Notes: generated from the letters alone by a model not told the origin. 64,000 nt of DNA from Sphingomonas sp. JC676 (GCF_014489075.1 NZ_JACTGR010000001.1:1302001-1366000), one strand, 5' to 3'; shown: positions 27,747 to 36,655, counted from the stretch's first letter. A program made the numbers and translations.

Positions 27747-28933
27747 CCCAGACGCTGCGCGTCGCCGTCCGCAAGTTCGGCCCGTTCGAAACCGCGATCG
27801 CGAAGCAGTTCGCCAATTTCGTCGCAACCACTGGCGCCGATGCCGCGCTCGAAGCCGTCGCAATGGATCTCAATCCGCTGCACCAGGCGGTGATCGGCGA
27901 TCAAGGCCTCGCCACCGGCGACTGGGACATCGCCTTCATGGCGACTGACTGGCTCGCCGAAGCGCAGGCGGGCGGCCTGCTCGAGGATCTTTCGCCGCAA
28001 ATGGCACGCGCGCCAATTGCCGATTTTCCCGCTGCGTGGAGCCCGTCACTGACGACGATGCAACGCTTCGCCGGCGGCTTCTGGGGCATACCCTATCATG
28101 ACGGGCCCGAATGCCTGATCTATCGCCGCGACCTGCTGGAAGCAGCCGGGATCGCGGTCCCGACCACCTGGGACGAATTCCATGCCGCCGCCCGCGCGCT
28201 CCACAGATCCGAGCAGCAGCAATACGGTACCGTGCTCGCGCTGTTCCCGGACGGGCACAACAGCTTCTATGATTTCTGCATCCATATCTGGTCGCGCGGC
28301 GGCGAGCCCTTCGACGCAGCAGGCCGCCCCGCCTTCACCTCGCCCCAGGCCCGTGCCGCGCTCGATTTCCTGCGCGGCCTCGCTGCCGACACCGGCGCGA
28401 TCGCTCCCGGTGCCCGCGACCTGGACAGCGTCCAGTCCGGGCTCCTCTTTGCCGAGGGCAAGGTCGCGTTGATGGCCAACTGGTTCGGTTTCGCCGCCTA
28501 TGCCGACACCGCCGCCGAAAGCCGCGTCAAGGGGCTGGTCGATGTCGCGCCCCTCCCCGCCGGGCCGGGCGGACGCAGCGTCTCACTCAACGTCTTCTGG
28601 GTGCTCACGATCGGCGCCGGTTCGCGCAACAAGGCGCTCGCTTGGGATTTCCTGCGCCACTGCGCCACGGCGCCGATGGACAAGCTCACGACCACCGAAG
28701 GCGCAATCGGTGTGCGTCGCTCGACCTGGGCGGACCCTGAGGTCAACGCGCTGGTCCCCTATTATCACCGGCTTGACTGGCTCCACGAACATGCCCGCGA
28801 GATGCCGCTGACGCCAAAGCTCGCCGACATCTCGCACATCGTCGACGCGATGCTCACCGCTGCAGTGACGACCGACATCGCGACCGCTGACCTTCTCGCC
28901 GCCGCGCAAGCCAGGACGGAAGCGGTCCTGTGA
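27743..28933 (+). CDS. Second solute-binding-protein family 1-like protein without a signal peptide
   Basis: A 396-residue protein like family 1 solute-binding proteins: VPTTWDEFHAAARALH, GPECLIYRRDLLEAAGI, and SLNVFWVLTIGAGSRNKALA. The N-terminus MTQTLRVAVRKFGPFETAIA is not a signal peptide, and because the start overlaps the permease stop (ATGA), no upstream signal can be missed. It should therefore be cytoplasmic. It differs in sequence from the one at 21300 but shares the placement near CoA-transferases. Role unknown: intracellular ligand binding, sensing or catalysis are all possible. Confidence 0.8.
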   Translation: MTQTLRVAVRKFGPFETAIAKQFANFVATTGADAALEAVAMDLNPLHQAVIGDQGLATGDWDIAFMATDWLAEAQAGGLLEDLSPQMARAPIADFPAAWSPSLTTMQRFAGGFWGIPYHDGPECLIYRRDLLEAAGIAVPTTWDEFHAAARALHRSEQQQYGTVLALFPDGHNSFYDFCIHIWSRGGEPFDAAGRPAFTSPQARAALDFLRGLAADTGAIAPGARDLDSVQSGLLFAEGKVALMANWFGFAAYADTAAESRVKGLVDVAPLPAGPGGRSVSLNVFWVLTIGAGSRNKALAWDFLRHCATAPMDKLTTTEGAIGVRRSTWADPEVNALVPYYHRLDWLHEHAREMPLTPKLADISHIVDAMLTAAVTTDIATADLLAAAQARTEAVL

Positions 28934-29979
28934 CTGCGCTTCGTCAAGGCTGGCCGATGCCATCCAATCCGCGCCCGATCGTCATCATCGGTACCGGCGG
29001 CATCGTGAAGGACGCCCATCTTCCGGCCTATCGCAAGGCCGGCTTCACCGTCGCCGGCGTCCACGACACGCATCGCGCCCGCGCCGCCGAACTGGCCCAC
29101 GAATGGAGCATCGCCAGGGTCTTCGACACAATCGAGGAAGCCGCCGCGGCCGACGCTGTGTTCGACGTCGCCGCGCCGCCGATCGCGCATGCTGCGATCC
29201 TCTCGGCGCTGCCCGAGGGCGCCACCGTATTGCTCCAGAAACCGATGGGCCTCGATCTCGGCGCCGCAACCGCGATCCGCCAGGTTTGCCGCGATCGAAT
29301 GCTCACAGCATCGGTCAATTTCCAGCTCCGCTATTCGGCGATGATGCTCGCGGTGGCCGACGCGATCGCCCAGGGCCTGCTCGGCGAGCTCGTCGAGATC
29401 GAGGTGCATCTCAATCTCGTCACGCCTTGGCACCTGTTCCCGCATCTCATCCCCAATCCGCGGGTCGAGATCGTCTCGCATTCGATTCACTATCTCGACA
29501 CGATCCGCGCGCTGGCAGGCGATCCCAAGGGCGTCTTCGCACGCAGCTATGGGCATCCGTCGAGCCGGCTCGCCGACACGCGCACCACCGCGATCCTGGA
29601 GTATGACGCGCCGCTGCGCGCGACGCTGTCGATCAACCACCACCATGATTTCGGCCGCCGGTTCCAGGACGCGTCGTTCCGTGTCGAGGGCAGCGAAGGC
29701 GCTGCCATGGTCAAGCTCGGGCTGCTGCTCGACTATCCCACCGGCGAACCCGACGAACTTTGGCTCGCGCCAAAAGGCGGCCCCTGGAAGCAGGTTGCGC
29801 TTCAGGGCGCCTGGTTCCCCGATGCCTTTATCGGCCCGATGGCCAATCTCCAGCGCTTCGCCGCCGGCGAGGACGCGTCGCTCGCCACCAATGTCGAGGA
29901 TGCCTGGCGGACGATGGCGTTGGTCGAGGCCTGCTATCGCGCCGCCGCTGCTCCAGCTACGCCAATTCCCACAGAATGA
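28930..29979 (+). CDS. Gfo/Idh/MocA-family NAD(P)-dependent oxidoreductase
   Basis: A 349-residue cytoplasmic oxidoreductase. The N-terminal Rossmann motif IGTGGIVKDAHLPAYRKAG binds NAD(P); VLLQKPMGLDL carries the conserved Lys of the EKP-type motif (here QKP). The C-terminal domain (HSIHYLDTIRALAG) supplies the substrate site. GTG start overlaps the preceding stop (GTGA). Family members oxidise sugars to lactones; a D-apiose dehydrogenase is known in this superfamily, so this gene is a possible first step for apiose, but rhamnose, fucose, galactose or another sugar is equally possible. Confidence 0.85.
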   Translation: MTALRQGWPMPSNPRPIVIIGTGGIVKDAHLPAYRKAGFTVAGVHDTHRARAAELAHEWSIARVFDTIEEAAAADAVFDVAAPPIAHAAILSALPEGATVLLQKPMGLDLGAATAIRQVCRDRMLTASVNFQLRYSAMMLAVADAIAQGLLGELVEIEVHLNLVTPWHLFPHLIPNPRVEIVSHSIHYLDTIRALAGDPKGVFARSYGHPSSRLADTRTTAILEYDAPLRATLSINHHHDFGRRFQDASFRVEGSEGAAMVKLGLLLDYPTGEPDELWLAPKGGPWKQVALQGAWFPDAFIGPMANLQRFAAGEDASLATNVEDAWRTMALVEACYRAAAAPATPIPTE

Positions 29980-29989
29980 AGGACCCGAA

Positions 29990-30718
29990 GTGATCGATCT
30001 TTCCGGCAAGACCGCTCTTGTCACCGCCGCCGCGCAGGGCATCGGTCGCGCCTCGGTGATTGCGCTCGCCGAAGCCGGTGCGCGCGTGACCGCGACCGAT
30101 GTCAACGAAGCCGCGCTCGAGGGGCTGGCCAGCGAACGCATCACCACCAAGCGGCTCGACGTGCTCGATCCCGAGGCCATTGCCCGCCTGATCGGCGAAG
30201 TCGGCGCTGTCGACATCCTCTTCAACTGCGCGGGTGTCGTCCACAACGGCTCGCTGCTCGAATCCACCGATGCCGATCTCGACTTCGCCTATGAGCTGAA
30301 CGTCAAGGCGATGACCCGGATGTGCCGCGCGGTGCTGCCGGGCATGATCGCCAAGAGCGACGGCGCGATCATCAACATGGCCTCGGTCGCCTCCAGCGTG
30401 AAGGGCGTGCCCAACCGCTTCGTCTATGGCGTCACCAAGGCAGCGGTGATCGGTCTGACCAAGGCGCTCGCCGCCGATTATGTCGGCCAGGGCGTCCGCT
30501 GCAACGCGATCTGCCCGGGCACGGTCGAGACGCCATCACTGCGCGATCGTCTGTCGGCGCAGGGCGACTATGAGACGACGCGCGCGGCCTTTGTCGCACG
30601 CCAGCCGATCGGGCGGCTCGGCAAGCCCGAGGAGATCGCCGACCTCGTCGTCTATCTCGCCGGCGCGACCTACACCACCGGCCAGATCCACAACATCGAC
30701 GGGGGCTGGTCGATATGA
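29990..30718 (+). CDS. SDR dehydrogenase, BDH2 / 2-keto-3-deoxy-L-fuconate dehydrogenase type
   Basis: A 242-residue short-chain dehydrogenase. It has the NAD-binding TAAAQGIGRA, NMASVASSVKGV, the catalytic YGVTKAA (Tyr, Lys) and CPGTVETPSL. These segments closely match mammalian BDH2 and the bacterial 2-keto-3-deoxy-L-fuconate / L-rhamnonate 4-dehydrogenases (from recall of those families). In the nonphosphorylative L-rhamnose and L-fucose routes such enzymes make the 2,4-diketo acid, which a FAH-family hydrolase then splits. GTG at 29990 has AAGGA about seven bases upstream. It overlaps the GH42 gene by four bases. Confidence 0.87.
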   Translation: MIDLSGKTALVTAAAQGIGRASVIALAEAGARVTATDVNEAALEGLASERITTKRLDVLDPEAIARLIGEVGAVDILFNCAGVVHNGSLLESTDADLDFAYELNVKAMTRMCRAVLPGMIAKSDGAIINMASVASSVKGVPNRFVYGVTKAAVIGLTKALAADYVGQGVRCNAICPGTVETPSLRDRLSAQGDYETTRAAFVARQPIGRLGKPEEIADLVVYLAGATYTTGQIHNIDGGWSI

Positions 30719-32775
30719 AGGCGCTGCTCGCCCTCGCCGCCTCCGCGCTGGCGCTCGCGACTCCGATGGCGGCGCATGCGCAGGCCGTCGCGCCCGCCGG
30801 CCAGCAGCAGTTCGACAAATTATGGCTCGGCTCGGCCTGGTATCCCGAGCAATGGCCCGAGGAGCGCTGGGCCGAGGACCTTCGCCTGATGAAGGCGCAG
30901 GGCGCCAATGTCGCGCGCATCGGCGAATTCGCCTGGAGCCGGATGGAGCCGAGCGAAGGCCAGTACGACATGGATTGGCTGGTCCGCGCCGTCCGCCTCG
31001 CTGCCAAATACGGCATCAAGATCGTGATCGGCACGCCGACCGACACGCCACCCGCCTGGATGACCCAGAAATATCCGGAGGTGCTGCGCATCGACGGCGA
31101 CGGAAAAAGGCTGGGCCATGGCGGCCGGCGCCAATTCTCGATCTCGTCGCAGCGCTACCGCGCGCTCAGCCGCGACATCGTCTCGCGTATGGCCGCCGCG
31201 CTCGGCAACGAGCCCAACGTCGTCGGCTGGCAGATCGGCAACGAATATACCGACGAAAGCTATGATCCCGATGCCCGCACCGCCTGGGTCGCGTGGCTGA
31301 AGCAGCGCTACGGCACGCTCGACAAGCTCAATGATGCCTGGACCACCACCTATTGGTCGCAGACCTATTCGGCCTGGGACCAGGTTCCGTTCAACACCGA
31401 CAAGGGCAATCCCGGCTGGATGCTGGAGCTCAAGCGCTTCATCACCAGCCAATGGGTCGATTTCCAGAAGAACCAGCTCGACGAGATCCGCGCCAAGGCA
31501 AGCCCGAAGCAGTTCATCACCACCAATCTCGGCGGGCTGGGCTGGGCCAACAAGTTCGATCGCTATGAGATCAACCGCGATCTCGATTTCGCATCCTGGG
31601 ACAATTATGTCGGCACCGGCCACCTCCAGCCCTATCGCAACGGTGCCACGCATGACCTGGTCCGCGGATGGAAGCGCCGCAACTTCTGGGTGATGGAGAT
31701 CCAGCCCGGCTTCGTGAACTGGGCGCCGGTCAGCAACATGCTCTATCCCGGCGAGACCCGTGCGATGGCGTGGCAGGCGATCGGCCATGGCGCCGACGGC
31801 GTGCTCTACTGGCAGTGGCGCAACGCGCTGAACGGCCAGGAGACGATGCACGGCTCGATCGTCGGCCCCGACGGTAAGCCGCTCCCGGTCTATGGCGAGG
31901 TGAGCCAGATCGGCCGCGAGTTGGCCAAGGCATCCCCGGTCATCGCCGGTACGCATCCCGCCTCCCCGGTCGCGATCCTCCAGGACTATCCGAGCCGCTG
32001 GGCGATCGACTTCCAGCTGCACCACAAGGATTACGACCAGATCGCGGTGTTGCTCGACTACTACCAGCCCCTCAAGGATGCGCTTGGCGCGGTCGACATT
32101 GTCGAGGCCACCGGACCGCTCACCGGCTACAAGCTGGTCGTCGCCCCGAGCCTCAACATCATCACCGACGAGATGGCCGCTAAGCTTTCGGCCTATGTCC
32201 GCGGCGGCGGACACCTGATCCTCGGGCCGCGCTCGGGCATGAAGGACGCGTTCAACCGCCTCGATCCCAAGCGCCAGCCCGGTCCGCTCGCCGATCTGCT
32301 CGGCGGCCAGGTCGAGCAATTCTACGCGCTCGACGAGACGATCGCGGTCGGTGACGGCAAGGCGGCGATCTGGGCCGAGGATCTTTCGACCAAGGCGCCC
32401 GACACGCAGGTGCTGCTGCGCTACGGCAAGGCCAATGGCTGGCTCGATGGCCATCCCGCCGCGATCACGCGGCAGGTCGGCAAGGGCAGCATCACCTATG
32501 TCGGCGCTTTGGTCGACGATGCGGTGATGAAGGGGTTGATCGACAAGGCGCTGACGGGCGCCAATGTCTCGCGCGATTTCGCCGTGCCCGACGATGTCGA
32601 GCTGATGACCCGGGAGGGCAAGGGCCGCTCGATTGTGATCCTGATCAACCACGGCCGCGAACGGCGCAGCGTCACGCTGCCGCAGGCGATGACCGACATA
32701 CTGGTCGGCGGCAGCAAAACCGAAGTGACGCTGGAAGCCGAAGGCGTCGCGGTGCTCCAGCGGGCGATCAAGTAA
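30715..32775 (+). CDS. GH42 beta-galactosidase, first copy
   Basis: A 686-residue exported beta-galactosidase. Signal peptide: ALASALALATPMAAHAQ type (start MKALLALAASALALATPM). GH42 signatures are SAWYPEQWPEERWAEDLRLM, WQIGNEYTDESYDPDA with the acid/base Glu (about residue 179), and FWVMEIQPGFVNW with the nucleophile Glu (about residue 328). Later domains carry the trimerisation (AYVRGGGHLILGPRSGMKD) and C-terminal sandwich. It is the last gene of the long plus-strand run beginning at 22501. It likely removes beta-galactose from side chains. A second GH42 with the same architecture is at 46337. Confidence 0.93.
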   Translation: MKALLALAASALALATPMAAHAQAVAPAGQQQFDKLWLGSAWYPEQWPEERWAEDLRLMKAQGANVARIGEFAWSRMEPSEGQYDMDWLVRAVRLAAKYGIKIVIGTPTDTPPAWMTQKYPEVLRIDGDGKRLGHGGRRQFSISSQRYRALSRDIVSRMAAALGNEPNVVGWQIGNEYTDESYDPDARTAWVAWLKQRYGTLDKLNDAWTTTYWSQTYSAWDQVPFNTDKGNPGWMLELKRFITSQWVDFQKNQLDEIRAKASPKQFITTNLGGLGWANKFDRYEINRDLDFASWDNYVGTGHLQPYRNGATHDLVRGWKRRNFWVMEIQPGFVNWAPVSNMLYPGETRAMAWQAIGHGADGVLYWQWRNALNGQETMHGSIVGPDGKPLPVYGEVSQIGRELAKASPVIAGTHPASPVAILQDYPSRWAIDFQLHHKDYDQIAVLLDYYQPLKDALGAVDIVEATGPLTGYKLVVAPSLNIITDEMAAKLSAYVRGGGHLILGPRSGMKDAFNRLDPKRQPGPLADLLGGQVEQFYALDETIAVGDGKAAIWAEDLSTKAPDTQVLLRYGKANGWLDGHPAAITRQVGKGSITYVGALVDDAVMKGLIDKALTGANVSRDFAVPDDVELMTREGKGRSIVILINHGRERRSVTLPQAMTDILVGGSKTEVTLEAEGVAVLQRAIK

Positions 32776-32790
32776 GCGAGACACCATCCA

Positions 32791-32874
32791 CCGTCATCCC
32801 GGCGAAAGCCGGGATCCAGAGTCACAAGCGCTGCCCCATTTGGCTCTGGGTCCCGGCTTTCGCCGGGATGACGG
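32791..32874. repeat. REP-like inverted repeat between convergent genes
   Basis: A 31-base arm (32791-32821, starting CCGTCATCCCGGCGAAAGCC) is matched by its reverse complement at 32844-32874 with one mismatch, around a 22-base loop. Each arm also contains a smaller hairpin, CCCGGCGAAAGCCGGG. It lies between the ends of two convergent genes and could act as a bidirectional terminator or as a repetitive extragenic palindrome. Confidence 0.8.
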
Positions 32875-32895
32875 GCTTGGGTAGCCCGACGAACC

Positions 32896-34200
32896 TCAGA
32901 CGATGACCGGCATTTCGTCGGGGAGTGGCTCCGTCACGCGGCTGCCCCACAGCGCATAGAACAGCACATAGATCTCGCACGCCGCGGTCAGCAGGAACGA
33001 TGTCTGCAGGTCATAGGCGTCGGCGATCCAGCCCAGGACGAAGACCAGCGCGCCGCCCGCGATCGCCATGATCAGCAGCCCCGATCCTTCCTCGGTCAAC
33101 GGGCCCAGCCCCTTGATGCCCAGCGTGAAGATCGTCGGGAACATGATCGAATGGAACAGTCCGACCGAAATCAGCGCCCACATAGCCACGGGTCCGGTCC
33201 CGAACGTGGCGATCAGCATCACGATCAACGCCCCCACGCTCGCGCCCGCCAATACTCGGCCCGCATCGATCGAACGCATCAGGAAGCTGCCGATGAAGCG
33301 GCCCACCATCATCCCGCCCCAGAGCAGGAACAGGTAACGCGATGCCTGCTCGTGCGTCAGATTGCCGATATCGGGCTGGCTCACGAAGTTGATGAACAGA
33401 TTGCCGACGCCAATCTCGGCGATCAGGTAAATGAAGATGGCAGGCACGCCGAACACAAGGTTGCGGTGGCGCCACAGCGAGAGGCTCTTGCGCCCCTCAG
33501 CGGCAAGACGGCGCGTGGAGCTCCCCATGTCGGGCAGCCGGTACCGTGCGATCACGAAGGCCAGCGCGATCAGCACGACGGCGACGATCAGATAGGGCAG
33601 CTGCACCGCTTGCGCATCGGCGAGCTTTTCCGCGGCGGTCAACGCCCGCGGATCGGTCGTGGTCCCCGATGTCGAGCGGCCAAGGATCAGATAGCCGCCG
33701 AACAAGGGCGCGAGCGTGGTGCCCATCGAGTTGAATGCCTGGACCAGGTTGAGCCGCGACGAGGAGGTCTGCGGCGGACCGACCACGGCAACATAAGGAT
33801 TGGCGGCGACCTGGAGCAGCGTGATCCCGCTTGCGATCACGAACAATGCGAACAACGTGACCCCGAAAGAGGGAATGCGCGCCGCCGGGATCATGCCCAG
33901 CGCGCCGACCGCCATGATCGCCAGCCCAATCACCATCGACTTCTTGTAGCCGATCCGTTCGATCAGCTTCGCCGATGGGATCGAGGCGAAGAAATAGGCG
34001 ATGAACCACACGCTCTCGATCAATGTGGTCTGGGTGTAGTTGAGGTCGAACACGCTGCGCAGATGCGGCAGCAGCGTTCCGTTGATGACGGTGATAAAGC
34101 CCCACATGAAGAAGAGCGTCGCGAGCAGCGTCAGCGCGCCGCGATAGGTTTCTGTCGTCGTCGTCGACGTCGTCGCGCCAATCGGTACCGGTCCGGCCAT
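32896..34200 (-). CDS. MFS sugar transporter, FucP (fucose:proton symporter) type
   Basis: A 434-residue inner-membrane transporter with 12 predicted segments. The N-terminal run LTLLATLFFMWGFITVINGT followed by LLPHLRSVFDLNYTQT is characteristic of the FHS/FucP family, as are QVAANPYVAVVGPP and SRLNLVQAFNSMGTTLAPLF. The family imports L-fucose, galactose or glucose with protons. With a GH29 fucosidase, rhamnosidases and beta-galactosidases nearby, L-fucose or a related deoxysugar is a reasonable cargo; rhamnose has its own RhaT. It follows the AraD1-type gene after 30 bases, probably the same transcript. Confidence 0.87.
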   Translation of the reverse strand: MAGPVPIGATTSTTTTETYRGALTLLATLFFMWGFITVINGTLLPHLRSVFDLNYTQTTLIESVWFIAYFFASIPSAKLIERIGYKKSMVIGLAIMAVGALGMIPAARIPSFGVTLFALFVIASGITLLQVAANPYVAVVGPPQTSSSRLNLVQAFNSMGTTLAPLFGGYLILGRSTSGTTTDPRALTAAEKLADAQAVQLPYLIVAVVLIALAFVIARYRLPDMGSSTRRLAAEGRKSLSLWRHRNLVFGVPAIFIYLIAEIGVGNLFINFVSQPDIGNLTHEQASRYLFLLWGGMMVGRFIGSFLMRSIDAGRVLAGASVGALIVMLIATFGTGPVAMWALISVGLFHSIMFPTIFTLGIKGLGPLTEEGSGLLIMAIAGGALVFVLGWIADAYDLQTSFLLTAACEIYVLFYALWGSRVTEPLPDEMPVIV

Positions 34201-34230
34201 TCGATCCTCTCCCTGGGGGATTCTTGTTCT

Positions 34231-35211
34231 TTAGAGCGCCTGCACGCGATGCTGCCTCTCGCCGACCACTGCCAGTGGATTCTCAAGCGGCAGGCCGAAT
34301 TCGGGTACTTCGATACGGAACACATCGCCCGGAACGGCGCGCATGCCGGCCGCGAAGGACAGGGTCGCGGTGCCGAAGAAGTGGATGTGCACATCCCCCG
34401 GCCGGCGGAACTGGTCATACTTGAAATGATGATGCTCGAGGTTGGCGATACTGTGCGACATGTTCGCTTCCCCGGACAGGAAGGGCGCCGACCAGATCGT
34501 CTCGCCGCCGCGCACCAGGCTGCTGGTGCCGCAAATGTCCTGCGGCAACTCGCCGATCAGCAGTTCGGGACCGATCGCCGCCTGGCGCAGCTTGGAATGG
34601 GCGAGGTAGAGGTAATTTTGCTGCTCGGTCACATGGTCCGAAAACTCGTTGCCGAGCGCGAAACCGATGCGATGCACCTGCCCGTCGCGTCCGATCAGAT
34701 AGACGCCGGCGATCTCGGGCTCCTCGCCGCCGTCGAGTGCGAAGGAGGGCGAGGTCAGCGGCATGCCGGGGCCGATCAGCCCTGCCCCGTCGCCCTTGTA
34801 GAACCATTCGGGCTGCACGCCCGGCGCATCGCCCTCCGGCTTGCCGCCCTCCAGGCCCATCCGGAACATGCGGATCGAATCCGTCTCGGTCCCGCTCGTG
34901 GCAGCCTGGTGCATCTTGTCGCGCGCATCGGCCGAGCCGAGATGGGTGAGGCCGGTGCCGGTCAATATCAGGTGCGCGGGATCGTCATGATCGATCGGCA
35001 CCAGGACATCGCCCGCAGCAAGCGCCGCGGCAAGATCGATCGGATCTCCCAGCGCACGGCTCGCGACTTCGTTGGCCAGCGAGCGGCCTGCATCGATGGC
35101 CCCCAGCGCGAGTTCGCGCATCGAATTGGCGCCGGCGATAGGCCGGGCGGTCATACCCTCAGAGGCGGCCACAATCCGCTGACCGTCGATACGAAGCTGC
35201 ACGAGACGCAC
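34231..35211 (-). CDS. AraD1/GguC-like FAH-family sugar-acid enzyme
   Basis: A 326-residue cytoplasmic protein of the AraD1 branch of the fumarylacetoacetate hydrolase superfamily. Visible segments are GVQPEWFYKGDGAGLIGPGM, SFALDGGEEPEIAGVYLIG, GFALGNEFSDHVTEQQNYLY and PGDVFRIEVPEFGLPLENPL; the Glu/Asp set in EEPEIAG fits a divalent metal site. Family members dehydrate or hydrolyse 2-keto-3-deoxy or diketo acids. Together with the SDR at 29990 it could split diketo-deoxy-L-rhamnonate or -fuconate, as described in Sphingomonas. GTG start with TAGGAGAG upstream. The exact reaction is inference. Confidence 0.78.
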   Translation of the reverse strand: MRLVQLRIDGQRIVAASEGMTARPIAGANSMRELALGAIDAGRSLANEVASRALGDPIDLAAALAAGDVLVPIDHDDPAHLILTGTGLTHLGSADARDKMHQAATSGTETDSIRMFRMGLEGGKPEGDAPGVQPEWFYKGDGAGLIGPGMPLTSPSFALDGGEEPEIAGVYLIGRDGQVHRIGFALGNEFSDHVTEQQNYLYLAHSKLRQAAIGPELLIGELPQDICGTSSLVRGGETIWSAPFLSGEANMSHSIANLEHHHFKYDQFRRPGDVHIHFFGTATLSFAAGMRAVPGDVFRIEVPEFGLPLENPLAVVGERQHRVQAL

Positions 35212-35223
35212 GCGAAAACTCTC

Positions 35224-35247
35224 CTAGATATTATATGACTATTCTAG
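35224..35247. promoter_or_regulatory. AT-rich operator-like motif, minus-strand gene side
   Basis: CTAGA (35224-35228) and TCTAG (35243-35247) flank an AT-rich core TATTATATGACTAT. It lies 13 bases before the start of the AraD1-type gene. The reverse complement includes AATAGTCATATAATAT, like the other motifs. Confidence 0.45.
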
Positions 35248-35323
35248 ACATGGGCCCGGCGATGATGCAAAGGCTTTGTCACGGCAACGCCACGGGTCCC
35301 GCTCGCGATTTGACCCCGGTCAA

Positions 35324-35343
35324 TTATTCATATTATATCCTAC
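35324..35343. promoter_or_regulatory. AT-rich operator-like motif, rhaT side
   Basis: The sequence TTATTCATATTATATCCTAC. It shares TATTCATAT with the motif at 46303-46323. It lies about 230 bases before rhaT. Confidence 0.45.
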
Positions 35344-35572
35344 ACACAATCGGCTGAGGCCAGCGGCAGCCCGTCCAGAAGAGACGGCGTCCGCGATCTG
35401 GGAGAGTTGAGTGCCCGAAAATCCGTTGGCCGATGCCCGCGCTCGATTCCCGGATTCGCCGCACACTGCGCTCGCGCGCCCGTCGTGAAGAAGGCCAGAT
35501 TCCACGTCGCGCCAAAATCCGGCTGCCCCAACACCATCCTCCGCCTTGATCGATCCGAGGAGATTGAATTTT

Positions 35573-36655
35573 ATGCCCGGTAACCCACTCCTCGGCGTCT
35601 TCTTCCACTGGCTCGGCGGCTTCGCCTCGGCCAGCTTCTACGTGCCGTATCGCGGCATCCGGAAATGGAGCTGGGAGATCTTCTGGATCACCGGCGGCAT
35701 CTTCTCCTGGTTGCTGGCACCGTGGTTTTTCGCCTCGATCCAGACCAACGACCTGATGGGCGTGATGGCGCAGGTCCCTGGCCGTACCGTCGGCCTGTGC
35801 GTGCTGTTTGGCATGCTCTGGGGTTTTGGCGGGCTCACCTACGGCCTCACTATGCGCTATCTCGGCCTGTCGCTGGGCATGGCGGTGGTGCTGGGGCTCT
35901 GTACGGTCTTCGGGACGATCATCCCGCCGATCTTCCAGGGCGATTTCGCCTCCAAGCTGCTCGATACACCGAGCGGACTGTACATCCTGCTCGGCCTCGG
36001 CATCACGCTGGCCGGCATCATCGTGGTTGCCCTTGCGGGCGCCAGCAAGGACAGTGCGCTCTCGCCCGAGCAAAAGGCTGCGGCGATCGCCGAGTTCGAC
36101 TTCAAGAAGGGTGTCGCGGTCGCAATATTCTCCGGCGTCATGTCGTCCTGTTTCGCCTTCGGCCTCGCGTCGGGCGAACCGATCAAGGCGCTTTCCGCCG
36201 CCGCCGGCACCGGCCCCTTGTGGACCGGCCTGCCGACGCTCTGCCTGGTCATGTTCGGCGGGCTGATCACCAACGCGGTGTGGTGCACCTGGCTGATCGT
36301 CAAGAACCGCAGCGCCGGTGAATTCATCGGCCGTGCGGGGCCCGCGGCGGATGCCGACGGTACGCCCCCGCCGCTGCTGCGCAACTATCTCCTCGCCGCA
36401 CTGGGCGGTACGCTCTGGTACTTCCAGTTCTTCTTCTACACGATGGGCGAGAGCCAGATGGGCAAGTTCGGCTTCTCGTCCTGGACGCTGCACATGGCCT
36501 CGATCATCATCTTCGGTACGCTTTGGGGCTTCGGCTTCAAGGAGTGGAAGGACGCCGCCCCGCGCGTCCGCGCGATGGTTTGGTTCGGCATCTTCCTGCT
36601 CGTCTTCGCCACCGTCGTCATCGGTTACGGCAACATGTTGGGGACCAAGGCATGA
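35573..36655 (+). CDS. rhaT: L-rhamnose/proton symporter RhaT
   Basis: A 360-residue inner-membrane symporter with about ten hydrophobic segments. Family signatures: GVFFHWLGGFASASFYVPY, WEIFWITGGIFSWLLAPW, GFGGLTYGLTMRYLGLSLG and LWYFQFFFYTMGESQMG. RhaT imports L-rhamnose with protons, and the length is slightly above that of enterobacterial RhaT. The start at 35573 has GAGGAGA upstream. Its stop overlaps the start of the GH78 rhamnosidase by four bases (ATGA), so enzyme and transporter for rhamnose are made together. Confidence 0.93.
   Translation: MPGNPLLGVFFHWLGGFASASFYVPYRGIRKWSWEIFWITGGIFSWLLAPWFFASIQTNDLMGVMAQVPGRTVGLCVLFGMLWGFGGLTYGLTMRYLGLSLGMAVVLGLCTVFGTIIPPIFQGDFASKLLDTPSGLYILLGLGITLAGIIVVALAGASKDSALSPEQKAAAIAEFDFKKGVAVAIFSGVMSSCFAFGLASGEPIKALSAAAGTGPLWTGLPTLCLVMFGGLITNAVWCTWLIVKNRSAGEFIGRAGPAADADGTPPPLLRNYLLAALGGTLWYFQFFFYTMGESQMGKFGFSSWTLHMASIIIFGTLWGFGFKEWKDAAPRVRAMVWFGIFLLVFATVVIGYGNMLGTKA

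Larger units (their letters stand above)
35212..35572. other. Divergent promoter region
   Basis: About 360 bases between the AraD1-type gene (minus) and rhaT (plus). It contains two AT-rich motifs, at 35224-35247 and 35324-35343, one nearer each gene. No convincing open frame is seen. GAGGAGA at about 35557 is the ribosome binding site of rhaT. Confidence 0.6.
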
